Assembly: GCA_018830485.1 (NCBI GenBank)
Contig: JAHJRQ010000021.1
Span: forward strand, 1-64,000
Direction of reading: 5' to 3'
DNA: 64,000 nucleotides
Origin: Pseudomonadota bacterium
GTDB taxonomy: Bacteria > Desulfobacterota > Desulfobulbia > Desulfobulbales > Desulfurivibrionaceae
Shown here: positions 45,120-53,607 of the stretch, piece after piece
Layout: every line of letters starts with the position of its first letter
Position numbering within the stretch: position 1 is the stretch's first letter
Position numbers and translations under genes: made by a program
The notes under the pieces: generated by a model
What the model was told of the DNA's origin: nothing
Databases searched by the model: none
The model's input: only the letters and a program-made list of their open reading frames with translations

Positions 45120-45731
45120 TCATTTTTCATTCTGCATTTTCTTAAACCCCATCCCCAGCACAAAAACCTCACGGCTTTCCGGGCGGGAGCTTTTCGGCTT
45201 CACGATCTTGGTCAGGTTGAAATGGGGGCGAACCTCATCCACAAAGGCCTTGAAATCCTCGCCCTCAAACACCTTGCAATAAAAATTGCCGCCCGACCGC
45301 AACATCTCCTGGGCGATGGCCAGAACCCGGCGGGAAAGGTCCAGCGAGTGCTGCTGATCCGCCCATTTGTTGCCGGTGGTGCGCGGGGCCATGTCGCTTA
45401 GGATCACCGCGAACTCCGGGCAGATATCGCGTACCCGGTCCAGAACCTCGGCGGAAGTGATGTCGCCGTGCAGAAAGGTGAACTTGCCGCTGTGGCCCTT
45501 GGTGTTGATCCGCCCGAAGTTGAGGTCAACCCCAACCACCAGCCCCTGCGGGCCAACAACCTGGGCCGCGTACATGGACCAACTGCCGGGTTGACAGCCC
45601 AAGTCGAGCACCGAGTCGCCCTTTTTCAGCAGCCCGTGCTTGAGTTGCGCCTCCTCCAGCTTATACACCGAGCGGGCGGGATAGCCTTCCTTCTTGGCCT
45701 TTTTGAAGTAATGATCCTGAACTTCTTTCAC
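45120..45731 (-). CDS. rlmE: 23S rRNA 2'-O-ribose methyltransferase RlmE (RrmJ/FtsJ)
   Basis: This 203-residue enzyme methylates U2552 of 23S rRNA. It has the catalytic K-D-K-E residues of the family: Lys in ARSVYKLEE near 24, Asp in VILSDMAPRTTGN near 110, Lys in FYCKVFEGED near 150 and Glu in RPESREVFVLG near 185. The SAM motif is VLDLGCQPGSWS. The last residues (MQNEK) run into low-complexity ATGAAAAATGAAGAATG-like sequence and may not be conserved. Confidence 0.96.
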   Translation of the reverse strand: MKEVQDHYFKKAKKEGYPARSVYKLEEAQLKHGLLKKGDSVLDLGCQPGSWSMYAAQVVGPQGLVVGVDLNFGRINTKGHSGKFTFLHGDITSAEVLDRVRDICPEFAVILSDMAPRTTGNKWADQQHSLDLSRRVLAIAQEMLRSGGNFYCKVFEGEDFKAFVDEVRPHFNLTKIVKPKSSRPESREVFVLGMGFKKMQNEK

Positions 45732-45805
45732 AGGCCTGCCGCCTTGGTTGGGGTCTACACCATTTCAGTTGTGCGCCGCAAAAAAACATCGTTGAAAAGC
45801 GGTTA

Positions 45806-45834
45806 TATTTAGCCTGTTTGACGCTTCTTGACAA
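45806..45834 (-). promoter_or_regulatory. Candidate sigma-70 promoter of rlmE
   Basis: Minus strand TTGTCA (45829-45834), 17-bp spacer, TAAATA (45806-45811), about 70 bp before the rlmE ATG. It lies in the 327-bp divergent gap 45732-46058, where I see no gene; short frames there lack family features. Confidence 0.5.
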
Positions 45835-46058
45835 GCATAATCCCCAGGCGGTTGAGGATGACCGTTTGCGGACTTGGCAAGGGAAGATGCGCTGCGCAGC
45901 AGGTGTTGCAGCAATACGCCCCCCCTTCTTTCCCTAGGGTTGACGATCGGCCTGGGAATATGGGATACTCCTTTGGAATATTTGGTGGCATAAATGCCCC
46001 GGCCGATTGTAGGCCGAATTATCCGCCCAACCAAATACCCCTGTACGAAAAGGCAAAA

Positions 46059-46724
46059 ATGACCCCTTACAACAGAATGTGTTTGATCCCCCTGCTGCTT
46101 GTCGCCCTTCTCCTTTCCCTACCGCCATGTGCACCAACACTTGCCATGGCGGAGGAAAAAAACCTCCTGGATATCTGGGGCGAGATCACTCCCCCGCCTG
46201 TGGTGCCGGTGCAACCGGCGAACCTCGACCCCACAAGCAGCGCCCTGCTGATTCTCGACATCGAGGAATGGACCTGCAATGCCGAGCGCCGGCCCCGCTG
46301 CCCGGATTCGGTCCCCCGGATCAAGGATTTTCTCGAGCGGGCAAAGGCCAAGGGCATGGGAGTGATCTACAGCCTTACCTCCAAGGGCAGCCCGCGGACC
46401 ATCCTTCCCGGCGTGCAGCCGGTGGGGGTTGCGCCCATCGTCCAGTCCGGGGTGGACAAATTTTATAATACAAAGCTGGAAAAGATTCTGCGCGACCGGG
46501 CGATAAAAACCGTGGTCATCGTCGGCACAGCGGCGGAAGGCGCGGTGCTGCATACCGCCACCGGCGCAGCCCTGCGCGGCCTGCAAGTGGTGGTGGCGCT
46601 TGACGGCATGACCTCCGCCACCCTCTATGCCGAGCAGTACACGGCTTGGCACCTGCTCAATGCCCCAGGCACCAAGGGCAAGGTCACGCTCACCCTGTTC
46701 AGGTTGATCGACTTCCAAAGATAA
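46059..46724 (+). CDS. Exported isochorismatase-fold protein lacking the catalytic Cys
   Basis: This 221-residue protein has a signal peptide (about 7-31) and the isochorismatase/cysteine-hydrolase fold: Asp67 in SALLILDIEEW, Lys134 in SGVDKFYNT and the cis-peptide loop VVIVGTAAEGAVLHTATGA. In active members the loop reads like GxxTDxCVxxTA; here Ala162 replaces the nucleophilic Cys. Hydrolysis by the usual thiol mechanism is therefore unlikely. The ATG at 46059 gives a good signal peptide and follows GAAAAGG; the longer frame is leader DNA. The NDH-2 gene starts 3 bp after its stop. Confidence 0.82.
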   Translation: MTPYNRMCLIPLLLVALLLSLPPCAPTLAMAEEKNLLDIWGEITPPPVVPVQPANLDPTSSALLILDIEEWTCNAERRPRCPDSVPRIKDFLERAKAKGMGVIYSLTSKGSPRTILPGVQPVGVAPIVQSGVDKFYNTKLEKILRDRAIKTVVIVGTAAEGAVLHTATGAALRGLQVVVALDGMTSATLYAEQYTAWHLLNAPGTKGKVTLTLFRLIDFQR

Positions 46725-46727
46725 AAA

Positions 46728-48023
46728 ATGACACCTCCCACAAAACATGTCGTCATTGTCGGCGGCGGCTTTGCCGGCCTCAATGCCGCAAAGGCGCTCG
46801 GCAACCAGCCCGGGGTCCGGGTCACGCTGGTGGACCGCCACAACCATCATCTCTTCCAGCCCCTGCTCTACCAAGTGGCAATGGCTGCCCTGAGTCCGGC
46901 GGAGATTGCGGCGCCGATCCGGCACATCCTCGCCAAATACCGCAATATCACGGTGCTGCAGGACGAGGTTACAGCCATCGATCTGGTCGCTCGCCATATG
47001 GTCGCCAAGGAGTGCACACTTCCCTATGATTACCTGCTCCTCGCCTGCGGCGCCCGCCACTCCTATTTCGGCCATGAGGAATGGGAAGAGTTTGCCCCGG
47101 GGCTCAAAACCATCGAGCAGGCCACCGAGATTCGACGGCGGGTGCTCACCGCCTTCGAGGCGGCTGAGCGCACGGCAAATCCGAGCGAACAACGTCGGCA
47201 CCTCACCTTCGTCATCGTCGGCGGCGGCCCCACCGGCGTGGAACTGGCCGGCGCCATCGGCGAGATGAGTCGCTACACCCTGGCGCAGGACTTCCGCAAC
47301 ATCAACCCAAAGCTGGCTCGCATCATCCTCATCGAGGCCGGGCCGCGCATCCTGCCCTCCTTCGGCGATGCCCTGGCAGGCGAAGCAACGCGCGACCTGG
47401 AGCAGCTCGGCGTGCAGGTCTGGACCTCCAGCCCGGTTACCGGCATGGACCGCGACGGCGTTCAGGTCGGGCGGGAGCGAGTGGAGGCGTCCACCATTCT
47501 CTGGGCCGCCGGCGTCACGGCTGCGAGCCTCGGCCGGCAACTTGGGGTGGCAACCGATCGGCTGGGCCGCATCGTGGTGGAACCAGACCTCAGCCTTCCG
47601 AATCATCCCGAGGTCTTTGCGGCAGGCGACCAGGCCTGCTTCAGCCACGGCCGCTCCACTCCGCTGCCGGGACTTGCTCCGGTGGCGCTCCAGCAGGGTC
47701 GCGCCATTGCCGAAAACCTTCTCCGCGAAATCGCAGGGCTTAGGCGGCAGCCGTTCCAATATCACGACAAGGGCCAACTCGCCACCATCGGCCGCAGCAA
47801 AGCGATCGTCGAGATCGGCCGCCTCCGTTTCGGCGGTTTTTTTGCTTGGGCCACCTGGCTTGTTGTCCACATCTATTATCTGATCGGTTTTGAAAACCGT
47901 CTTTCCGTGACCATGCGCTGGGCCTGGTCGTTTTTCAACTTCCGGCGCGGGGCTCGGCTTATCGTCAACAAGGAATGGCGTTTTTATCCCCCGGATAACG
48001 GCAAAAACCAGACCGGGCCATGA
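46728..48023 (+). CDS. Type II NADH dehydrogenase (NDH-2), FAD-dependent
   Basis: This 431-residue flavoprotein has two dinucleotide-binding motifs: VGGGFAGLNAAKAL near 10 for FAD and VIVGGGPTGVELAGAIGEM near 165 for NADH, plus the FAD-contact sequence VFAAGDQACF near 300. A C-terminal amphipathic or membrane segment (about 370-415, FFAWATWLVVHIYYLIGFEN) fits membrane attachment. It should pass electrons from NADH to quinone without pumping protons. It is coupled to the exported isochorismatase-fold gene upstream. Confidence 0.93.
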   Translation: MTPPTKHVVIVGGGFAGLNAAKALGNQPGVRVTLVDRHNHHLFQPLLYQVAMAALSPAEIAAPIRHILAKYRNITVLQDEVTAIDLVARHMVAKECTLPYDYLLLACGARHSYFGHEEWEEFAPGLKTIEQATEIRRRVLTAFEAAERTANPSEQRRHLTFVIVGGGPTGVELAGAIGEMSRYTLAQDFRNINPKLARIILIEAGPRILPSFGDALAGEATRDLEQLGVQVWTSSPVTGMDRDGVQVGRERVEASTILWAAGVTAASLGRQLGVATDRLGRIVVEPDLSLPNHPEVFAAGDQACFSHGRSTPLPGLAPVALQQGRAIAENLLREIAGLRRQPFQYHDKGQLATIGRSKAIVEIGRLRFGGFFAWATWLVVHIYYLIGFENRLSVTMRWAWSFFNFRRGARLIVNKEWRFYPPDNGKNQTGP

Positions 48024-48157
48024 AAAAAGTGCCAGGGCCTGACGTTATTATGAGCAAGTTTTTAAAAATATCGTACAGTTAAATGACGCACCAGCCGGAT
48101 TGGCTCAACTTGCCATGGGCACGGCTTCCCCTGAAATATTTAAAGAGGTTTCATCCC

Positions 48158-48904
48158 ATGCATGCACACAAGAGAATGACATTTCGCCTCGGTCTGGCGC
48201 TCGCCGCTTCCCTGCTTCTGTGGAACCTCCCGCAGGCCGGCGCTTTTTCGCCTAACAACGACGGGGCGGCAATGGTTGGGAGTGGCGGTGCGGCGGGGCA
48301 AAAGATATCGGGCAAGGTGGTCGAAACCATGAGCAGCGGCGGGTATACCTATGCCCTGGTGAACAAAAACGGCGTCACAACCTGGGTGGCCCTGCCCCAG
48401 AGCGCGATCTCGGTGGGAAGTGAAATCGCTTGCCAGCCTGGCATGGCGATGAGCAATTTCAAGAGCGCCTCGCTGAACCGGTCATTCGACAGCATTGTCT
48501 TTTCGCCGGGGCTTGCATCCCCCGGAGGTGCCGTTGCCGTTAAACCCGCCGTTGTTGCAGCTCCGGCAACGTCGATCACGGTGAGCAAGGCTGGGGGGGC
48601 CAATGCGCAAACCATCGGCGAGATTTTTGAAAAAAAAGATGCCCTGGAGAATAAGCCGGTGGTGGTACAAGCCAAGGTGGTCAAGGTCAACCGGGGCATC
48701 ATGGGTAAGAACTGGCTGCATCTGCAAGACGGCACCGGCAACCAGGCGGCCGGAACCAACGACCTGGTAGTCACCACCGATTCGCTTTCTGAAGTCGGGG
48801 AGGTGGTCACCATCACAGGAAATATTTCCCGCAACCGAGACTTCGGCGCGGGATACCGATACGGCGTCATTATCGAGAATGCCGAGGTGGTCGGCAGCAA
48901 ATGA
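48158..48904 (+). CDS. Exported NrfJ-like protein with two OB-type domains
   Basis: This 248-residue protein has a signal peptide (about 8-30). Residues about 50-115 resemble NrfJ-related OB domains (KVVETMSSGGYTYALVN, WVALPQSAISVGSEI, MAMSNFKSASLNRSFDSI). Residues about 150-245 form a second OB-like domain (KPVVVQAKVVKVNRGIMGKN, HLQDGTG, VVTITGNISRNRDFG). Such proteins are found in Geobacter and sulfate reducers near redox genes; their function is not known. AAAGAGG lies upstream of the chosen ATG. Confidence 0.78.
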   Translation: MHAHKRMTFRLGLALAASLLLWNLPQAGAFSPNNDGAAMVGSGGAAGQKISGKVVETMSSGGYTYALVNKNGVTTWVALPQSAISVGSEIACQPGMAMSNFKSASLNRSFDSIVFSPGLASPGGAVAVKPAVVAAPATSITVSKAGGANAQTIGEIFEKKDALENKPVVVQAKVVKVNRGIMGKNWLHLQDGTGNQAAGTNDLVVTTDSLSEVGEVVTITGNISRNRDFGAGYRYGVIIENAEVVGSK

Positions 48905-48968
48905 GGCCTTTTCAGGCTGCCGGGAGAAATCGCGCGGACCGCGAAATCTGGGTTCTGGGGGAGAGGAA

Positions 48969-50051
48969 TCAGTCCGTCTCGAGATTTTTCACATAGCGCT
49001 CGTAGCTGCCGAGATAAAATTCCGCCAGGGTCTGAAAGGCGGTAATGATCAAAGGGCCGTAAATGATGCCGAGAAGCCCGAAGGCGCTCAGTCCTCCGAT
49101 CATGGCGAGAAAAGCCAGCAGAATGTGCATCCTGACCCGATCGCCCACCATCTTCGCTTTCATGAAATACTCAATGATAATCGTGATAATCCCATACAGA
49201 GCCGTGATGATAACCGCGCCGGCCATATTGCCCTTAAAAGCGAGCACCAGGGCGGCGGGGATCAGCACCAGGCCGATGCCGACGATGGGCAGAAAAGCCA
49301 GCACCGCCATGATCAGCCCCCAGAGCACCGGCGGCCCCAGGGAAAACACGGCAAAGATGATGCCGCCCAGCACCCCCTGGATTATGGAGCAGATCCCGTT
49401 GCCGATCAGCACCGCGCCGGTGATTTCGTCGAACTTGGCGAACAGGCGCCGGCCCTGATCTTCGGGCAGGGGAGAGAGCCGGAGAATATAGTTCAGCAAA
49501 CGGTCCTGTTCGATCAGCAGAAAGAAGATGGTGAGAAGCATCAGCGAGAAGTTAAAAAGAAACAGTATGATGTTTCCGGCCCAGTTGCCCGCATGGCTGT
49601 AAACGAAATGCCCGACCGCCCGGACCAGTTCGGCGAACGCCCGGGTAATGTCTTCCGCCTCCAGGGAAAAACCCAGGATGGCGGCGATCTCCTGCAGGCT
49701 GAAAAACAGCGAGCTTTCTTGAAAGGCGCGGAACTTGAGGGCGAGATTGACACCCGACCCCAGGCCCCATTCATACAGATGCTTGGCCTCCTGGACCAAG
49801 GCGGTGGCAAAAAAGACCAGAGGAATGAAAACCAGCAGCATCACCAGGATGCAGGTCAAAAACGAGGCGAAAAACTCCGAGAGTTTGCGATTGAGCCGCT
49901 TGTAGGTCGGCAGAAAAACGCTGGTCAGCAGGTAGGAAAGGATCAGGATCGACAAAAAAGGCCAGAACAACCACCCGACCAAGAGGAGCGAGGCGAGGAA
50001 GAGAACCAGAAAATAACGCAGCACCATCGGCGATGGCGAGTTTTCGTGCAT
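48969..50051 (-). CDS. AI-2E family transporter (PerM/YdiK-like)
   Basis: This 360-residue membrane protein has about eight hydrophobic segments (about 8-55, 60-85, 145-175, 205-300, 305-340) in the arrangement of AI-2E family permeases. The conserved C-terminal region GLSAFGLLGIIYGPLIITAF is clear. Members include an autoinducer-2 exporter and Na+/H+ antiporters, so the substrate cannot be assigned. It is convergent with the NrfJ-like gene. Confidence 0.92.
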   Translation of the reverse strand: MHENSPSPMVLRYFLVLFLASLLLVGWLFWPFLSILILSYLLTSVFLPTYKRLNRKLSEFFASFLTCILVMLLVFIPLVFFATALVQEAKHLYEWGLGSGVNLALKFRAFQESSLFFSLQEIAAILGFSLEAEDITRAFAELVRAVGHFVYSHAGNWAGNIILFLFNFSLMLLTIFFLLIEQDRLLNYILRLSPLPEDQGRRLFAKFDEITGAVLIGNGICSIIQGVLGGIIFAVFSLGPPVLWGLIMAVLAFLPIVGIGLVLIPAALVLAFKGNMAGAVIITALYGIITIIIEYFMKAKMVGDRVRMHILLAFLAMIGGLSAFGLLGIIYGPLIITAFQTLAEFYLGSYERYVKNLETD

Positions 50052-50240
50052 GGGGTTGTCCTGTTATTTGATAAGCCGTCATCGGGGTGGCCGACCATTT
50101 ACTCTACCGAATGATGTCGTGATCTGCCAAGTGAAATTCGCTGCTTCACTCAGGGAAAAATTGCCTTGCCCGTTGGGAATGTTTATAATCAACATCTCCT
50201 GACTCCGCTTGTTCAAATCAATCTGGGGGATGAAAAAAGC

Positions 50241-51377
50241 ATGCTCCTTTTCCTGCTGCTGTATCTCTCCATGTATCCCCTCGTCCACTACTATGCCTTG
50301 CGCAAGATCGGCGTGGCCTTTCAGCCCGGCAAAAGGACCACGCGGGGCATAGCCCTGTTCATGGCGATCATGATCGCGGCGCCGATTTTGGTCCGGGTGG
50401 CGGAACGGGCGGGAATTGAAACCGGAGCCCGATTCTGGGCCTATGCCAGCTTCAGTTGGATGGGATTGCTTTTTCTCTTCCTGACCCTTTCCGTAGCTAT
50501 TGATGCGGTCCGATTTGCCGTGCAGGCAACGGAAAAAATCCTGAAACAAAGGCTTTTCCGGTCGACTCTGTCGCCGCGCCGGATCTTTGCCATACAGGCG
50601 ATGCTGGTGGTTGCGATTTACGGCTACGGGATTTTCGAGGCAAAGGACATCCGCCTGGAACGGATCGAGATCGCCAATCCCAAGATTGCCGAGCCCCAAG
50701 GCAAGATACGCATTGCCCAGATTTCGGATGTGCATCTTGGCCTCATCGTACGGGAAGGCAGGCTGAGCCGGATTCTCGCCCGGATAGAGGAAGCTCGGCC
50801 CGATATCCTGGTCTCCACGGGCGACCTGCTTGACGGCCAGCTCAACCACCTCGGCACGGAGGCTGCATTGCTGGCGACAATCAGGCCGCCCTTGGGCAAA
50901 TTTGCCATTACCGGCAACCATGAATTTTACGCCGGGTTGCAGGATGCCCTGGACTTTACCAGAAAATCAGGCTTCACCCTGTTGCGCGATCAGGGAGTCG
51001 TGGCCGGAGGCATCACGTTCGTCGGGGTGGACGATCCGACCGTCACACTCTTTGACAAAAAACCGGCCACACCGGAAAGCGATCTTCTCTCCGTCCAATC
51101 CAGAGAAAATTTCACCATCCTGCTCAAACACCGCCCGGATCTTGACCCGGCAAGCCTGGGTCTTTTCGATCTCCAGCTTTCCGGCCACACCCACAAGGGC
51201 CAGATATTCCCCTTCAACCTGCTCACCTGGTTCCTGTATCCCCACACAGCCGGCCGGCTCACGCCCCTTACCAGCGGCTTTCTCTACTCGAGTCCGGGCA
51301 CCGGCACCTGGGGGCCGCCCATCCGCTTCCTGGCTCCGCCGGAAGTGACCATCATCGACCTGGTGCCTGTGAAATAA
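50241..51377 (+). CDS. Membrane metallophosphoesterase (YaeI/YkuE-like)
   Basis: This 378-residue protein has three or four N-terminal membrane helices (about 2-20, 35-55, 67-90, 112-130) and a C-terminal calcineurin-like phosphoesterase domain with the metal-binding motifs ISDVHLG, STGDLLDG, ITGNHEFY and SGHTHKGQ. Homologues hydrolyse UDP-sugars or lipid phosphoesters at the membrane. The ATG at 50241 lies behind a GGGGGA site; an in-frame start at 50166 would add a non-hydrophobic extension. Confidence 0.93.
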   Translation: MLLFLLLYLSMYPLVHYYALRKIGVAFQPGKRTTRGIALFMAIMIAAPILVRVAERAGIETGARFWAYASFSWMGLLFLFLTLSVAIDAVRFAVQATEKILKQRLFRSTLSPRRIFAIQAMLVVAIYGYGIFEAKDIRLERIEIANPKIAEPQGKIRIAQISDVHLGLIVREGRLSRILARIEEARPDILVSTGDLLDGQLNHLGTEAALLATIRPPLGKFAITGNHEFYAGLQDALDFTRKSGFTLLRDQGVVAGGITFVGVDDPTVTLFDKKPATPESDLLSVQSRENFTILLKHRPDLDPASLGLFDLQLSGHTHKGQIFPFNLLTWFLYPHTAGRLTPLTSGFLYSSPGTGTWGPPIRFLAPPEVTIIDLVPVK

Positions 51378-51414
51378 GCCCCCGAGATCTTACTGCTTGC
51401 ACGGATACTTCAAG

Positions 51415-52614
51415 TCAAGCACATACTGATTCTTGCAGGTGGACATTGTCCTGAACCCAATCGATTGATCGCACAAAATTCTTCACATATGCAACCCGCA
51501 AAGCAGTATCCTCGTCGATTTCCCCCTCCAGCCTGAAATTTTGCAAAAACGGCTCCAGCCGGCGGGCTGCAAGTTTCGCCGAGGCAAGGATCTCCAGCTT
51601 TACGAACTCACAATGCGCCACTGTCCGGATATCAACCGAATTGCATATTTCATGGTTGGCGCCGAGACAGGAATGACAGAGACGCCGCACCCCGCATCGG
51701 ACGCATTGTGACGGGCCCTTGATCTGCTTGTCAAATTCAATGTGCTGCGTTGGCGCGGAAGAACCGAGAGGGCTGAAACGATGGCAAGGATATTCTTTGC
51801 CGTCAGGCATGATTGCGGTCATGTACTTCCCTGCGCCGCAATATTTTTCTTCCAGGCCATACTCCTGCTCCGCGCAGAGTGTTTCAATCCGGTGCCCGAC
51901 CAATTTTGGCGCCGGCAATTCGGGATGGGCAACATAAAACGCCACAAGTTTGTCAAGCTCGCGGGCATAAACCCGAAGCAATCGGGACTTTTCTTCGGGC
52001 GTACCCCATATGTTTTCAAAAACGACATTCGCCTCCGGTTTTAAGCCCAGCTCATGGATATGCACAATGGAATCCGCCAGTCGAGGGATGGTAAACGGCG
52101 AAATGGTCATTTTAACCGTTTGGTCATATCTTCTGAAAAAATCGACATGCCGTACTACCCTGTCATAGGAGTTGGAGCGGTTATGGTCATGAACCTCTTT
52201 GGTCCCATCCAGGCTCAGACTCAACTGGAAACAGGGATGCCCCAAAAACCACTCCTTCATGGCTTCGGTCAAAACAGTGCCATTGGTCCCCAGAGACATC
52301 CTGTATCTTTTTTTCCACGTCCGCGAGTGACAATACTCAAAAACCTTTTTGATCAAGTCAAACTCAAGGAGCGGTTCTCCCCCGCAGAAATCAATGCTCA
52401 CCGTTGCTGGGCCTTCTTCGCGGTCCAGATATGTATCGATTGCCTGCCGGGCAACGTCGAAGCTCATCTTTTTCGGGCGCTTATTCGGTTCAAAACAGTA
52501 GATGCATCGAAGATTGCAATCTTCGGTTACCAGAAAGGTTAAATTAAACTCAATCTCATCGTTTCCACGATTCCGCCGGACAATCTCATTGATGACGCCA
52601 TATGCGTGTTCCAT
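51415..52614 (-). CDS. Radical SAM/SPASM enzyme, putative maturase of the CXXX-repeat peptide
   Basis: This 399-residue enzyme has the radical SAM cluster motif CNLRCIYCFEP near 33 and the later GGEP motif (FCGGEPLLEF) that contacts SAM. The C-terminal SPASM region has many Cys: CGAGKYMTAIMPDG, YPCHRF, then CVRCGVRRLCHSC, with EICNS and HCEF, enough for two auxiliary Fe-S clusters. SPASM enzymes commonly form thioether or carbon-carbon crosslinks in ribosomal peptides. The gene starts 10 bp after a Cys-repeat protein, its likely substrate. The ATG at 52614 has AGGGA upstream; the longer frame overlaps the repeat-coding DNA. Confidence 0.93.
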   Translation of the reverse strand: MEHAYGVINEIVRRNRGNDEIEFNLTFLVTEDCNLRCIYCFEPNKRPKKMSFDVARQAIDTYLDREEGPATVSIDFCGGEPLLEFDLIKKVFEYCHSRTWKKRYRMSLGTNGTVLTEAMKEWFLGHPCFQLSLSLDGTKEVHDHNRSNSYDRVVRHVDFFRRYDQTVKMTISPFTIPRLADSIVHIHELGLKPEANVVFENIWGTPEEKSRLLRVYARELDKLVAFYVAHPELPAPKLVGHRIETLCAEQEYGLEEKYCGAGKYMTAIMPDGKEYPCHRFSPLGSSAPTQHIEFDKQIKGPSQCVRCGVRRLCHSCLGANHEICNSVDIRTVAHCEFVKLEILASAKLAARRLEPFLQNFRLEGEIDEDTALRVAYVKNFVRSIDWVQDNVHLQESVCA

Positions 52615-52624
52615 GGTTCTGTCC

Positions 52625-53323
52625 CTACCGTCCAGCCTTGATCGGCCCAAGACATCCGCCGGTGCAGCCACCCATGCACGTTCCGGTGCAGCCCGTGCAC
52701 TGGTTCTGACACCCTCCCATGCATCCGCCGCCGCAACTGTTGAAACAGCCGTCTTTGCAACCACCCATACAGGCGCCGCCGCAACTGTTCAGACAGCCAC
52801 CGGAGCACCCGCCGTAGCATGAATCCTTGCACCCTCCCTTGCATCCGGAGCAGTCCCCGGGAATAGGCGGCACGGGAATGGGGATATTTCCCAGGCCCCG
52901 ATGCTCCAGAAAGGTATTTTCAAGCTGCGCCATGATGGAGGTAATACGCTTGCGATCACCGGCGCCCAGACGGAGTGTCTCTTCGGATGCGCTCCCCAAC
53001 CGGTCGATGAGGTACACAGCATCGTCGGAGCTCAATCCGGACGTTGCCTGTGTTCCGGACTTCGAACCTTGTATTTTCTTCTTGTTCTTCTCAATAACCG
53101 TATTGATTTTCTTGAGATCCTCTTCAAACGCTTTGTGGGCGATTCCCCATTCATCCTTGAGTTGTTCGCGTTTTTCAAGCAAATGGGCGATTTCCTCGTC
53201 CAGCAGATTCAATTTCGCCGCAATCATCTCGCTTTTTGTGCCCAGGGCGTGAAAAGCCTTCACCCCCATTTCCCGCTGCACAAAACATGAGTCCAACAAG
53301 CTCCCCTCATTTTTTTTCGCCAT
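52625..53323 (-). CDS. Cys-every-fourth-residue protein, putative RiPP precursor
   Basis: This 232-residue protein has no recognised family. Residues 1-155 are polar and helical with a coiled coil (about 30-85) and a short Pro-rich hinge ([11 protein letters not shown], 146-156). Residues 158-224 hold 18 Cys at 158, 161, then every fourth residue from 165 to 209, then 212, 216, 220, 224. Spacers are mostly Gly, Ser, Asn, Lys and Asp, and [12 protein letters not shown] recurs as [13 protein letters not shown] radical SAM/SPASM gene follows 10 bp later. The likeliest reading is a precursor with a long leader and a multiply modified core. A Cys-rich metal or redox protein is the alternative. A GGGGGG tract precedes the ATG. 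Confidence 0.85.
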   Translation of the reverse strand: MAKKNEGSLLDSCFVQREMGVKAFHALGTKSEMIAAKLNLLDEEIAHLLEKREQLKDEWGIAHKAFEEDLKKINTVIEKNKKKIQGSKSGTQATSGLSSDDAVYLIDRLGSASEETLRLGAGDRKRITSIMAQLENTFLEHRGLGNIPIPVPPIPGDCSGCKGGCKDSCYGGCSGGCLNSCGGACMGGCKDGCFNSCGGGCMGGCQNQCTGCTGTCMGGCTGGCLGPIKAGR

Positions 53324-53607
53324 TGCCGCCCCCCTGTAAGAATATTTTGTTAGGCTGAAAATATATTATTCCACTGAAATAATAAAAAATTATTCCGGCC
53401 CATGTCAAACAATACGTGCACTGGGTCACCATGCCCCTCGCCGGAGAAAAACATCGTCGACCCGGGGCAGCAAAAGAACGGAACCAGTTGACTCCCTGCC
53501 CCCTTTTTCCCTAGAGTAAGGAGAGCATCCGTTTTTTGCTTGCCAGCTTGCCTCTTTGGCTGGCCGCAAAGAATAACCCGCTCGAAAACCATCGAGGGAG
53601 AAAGCTC

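Noticed and set aside
45828-46058. 77-codon N-terminal extension of the isochorismatase-fold gene
   Set aside because: The ATG at 46059 has a ribosome binding site and starts a proper signal peptide; the extension would bury it.
46119-47870. 583-codon open frame antisense to NDH-2
   Set aside because: Overlaps two well-supported genes on the other strand and shows no motif.
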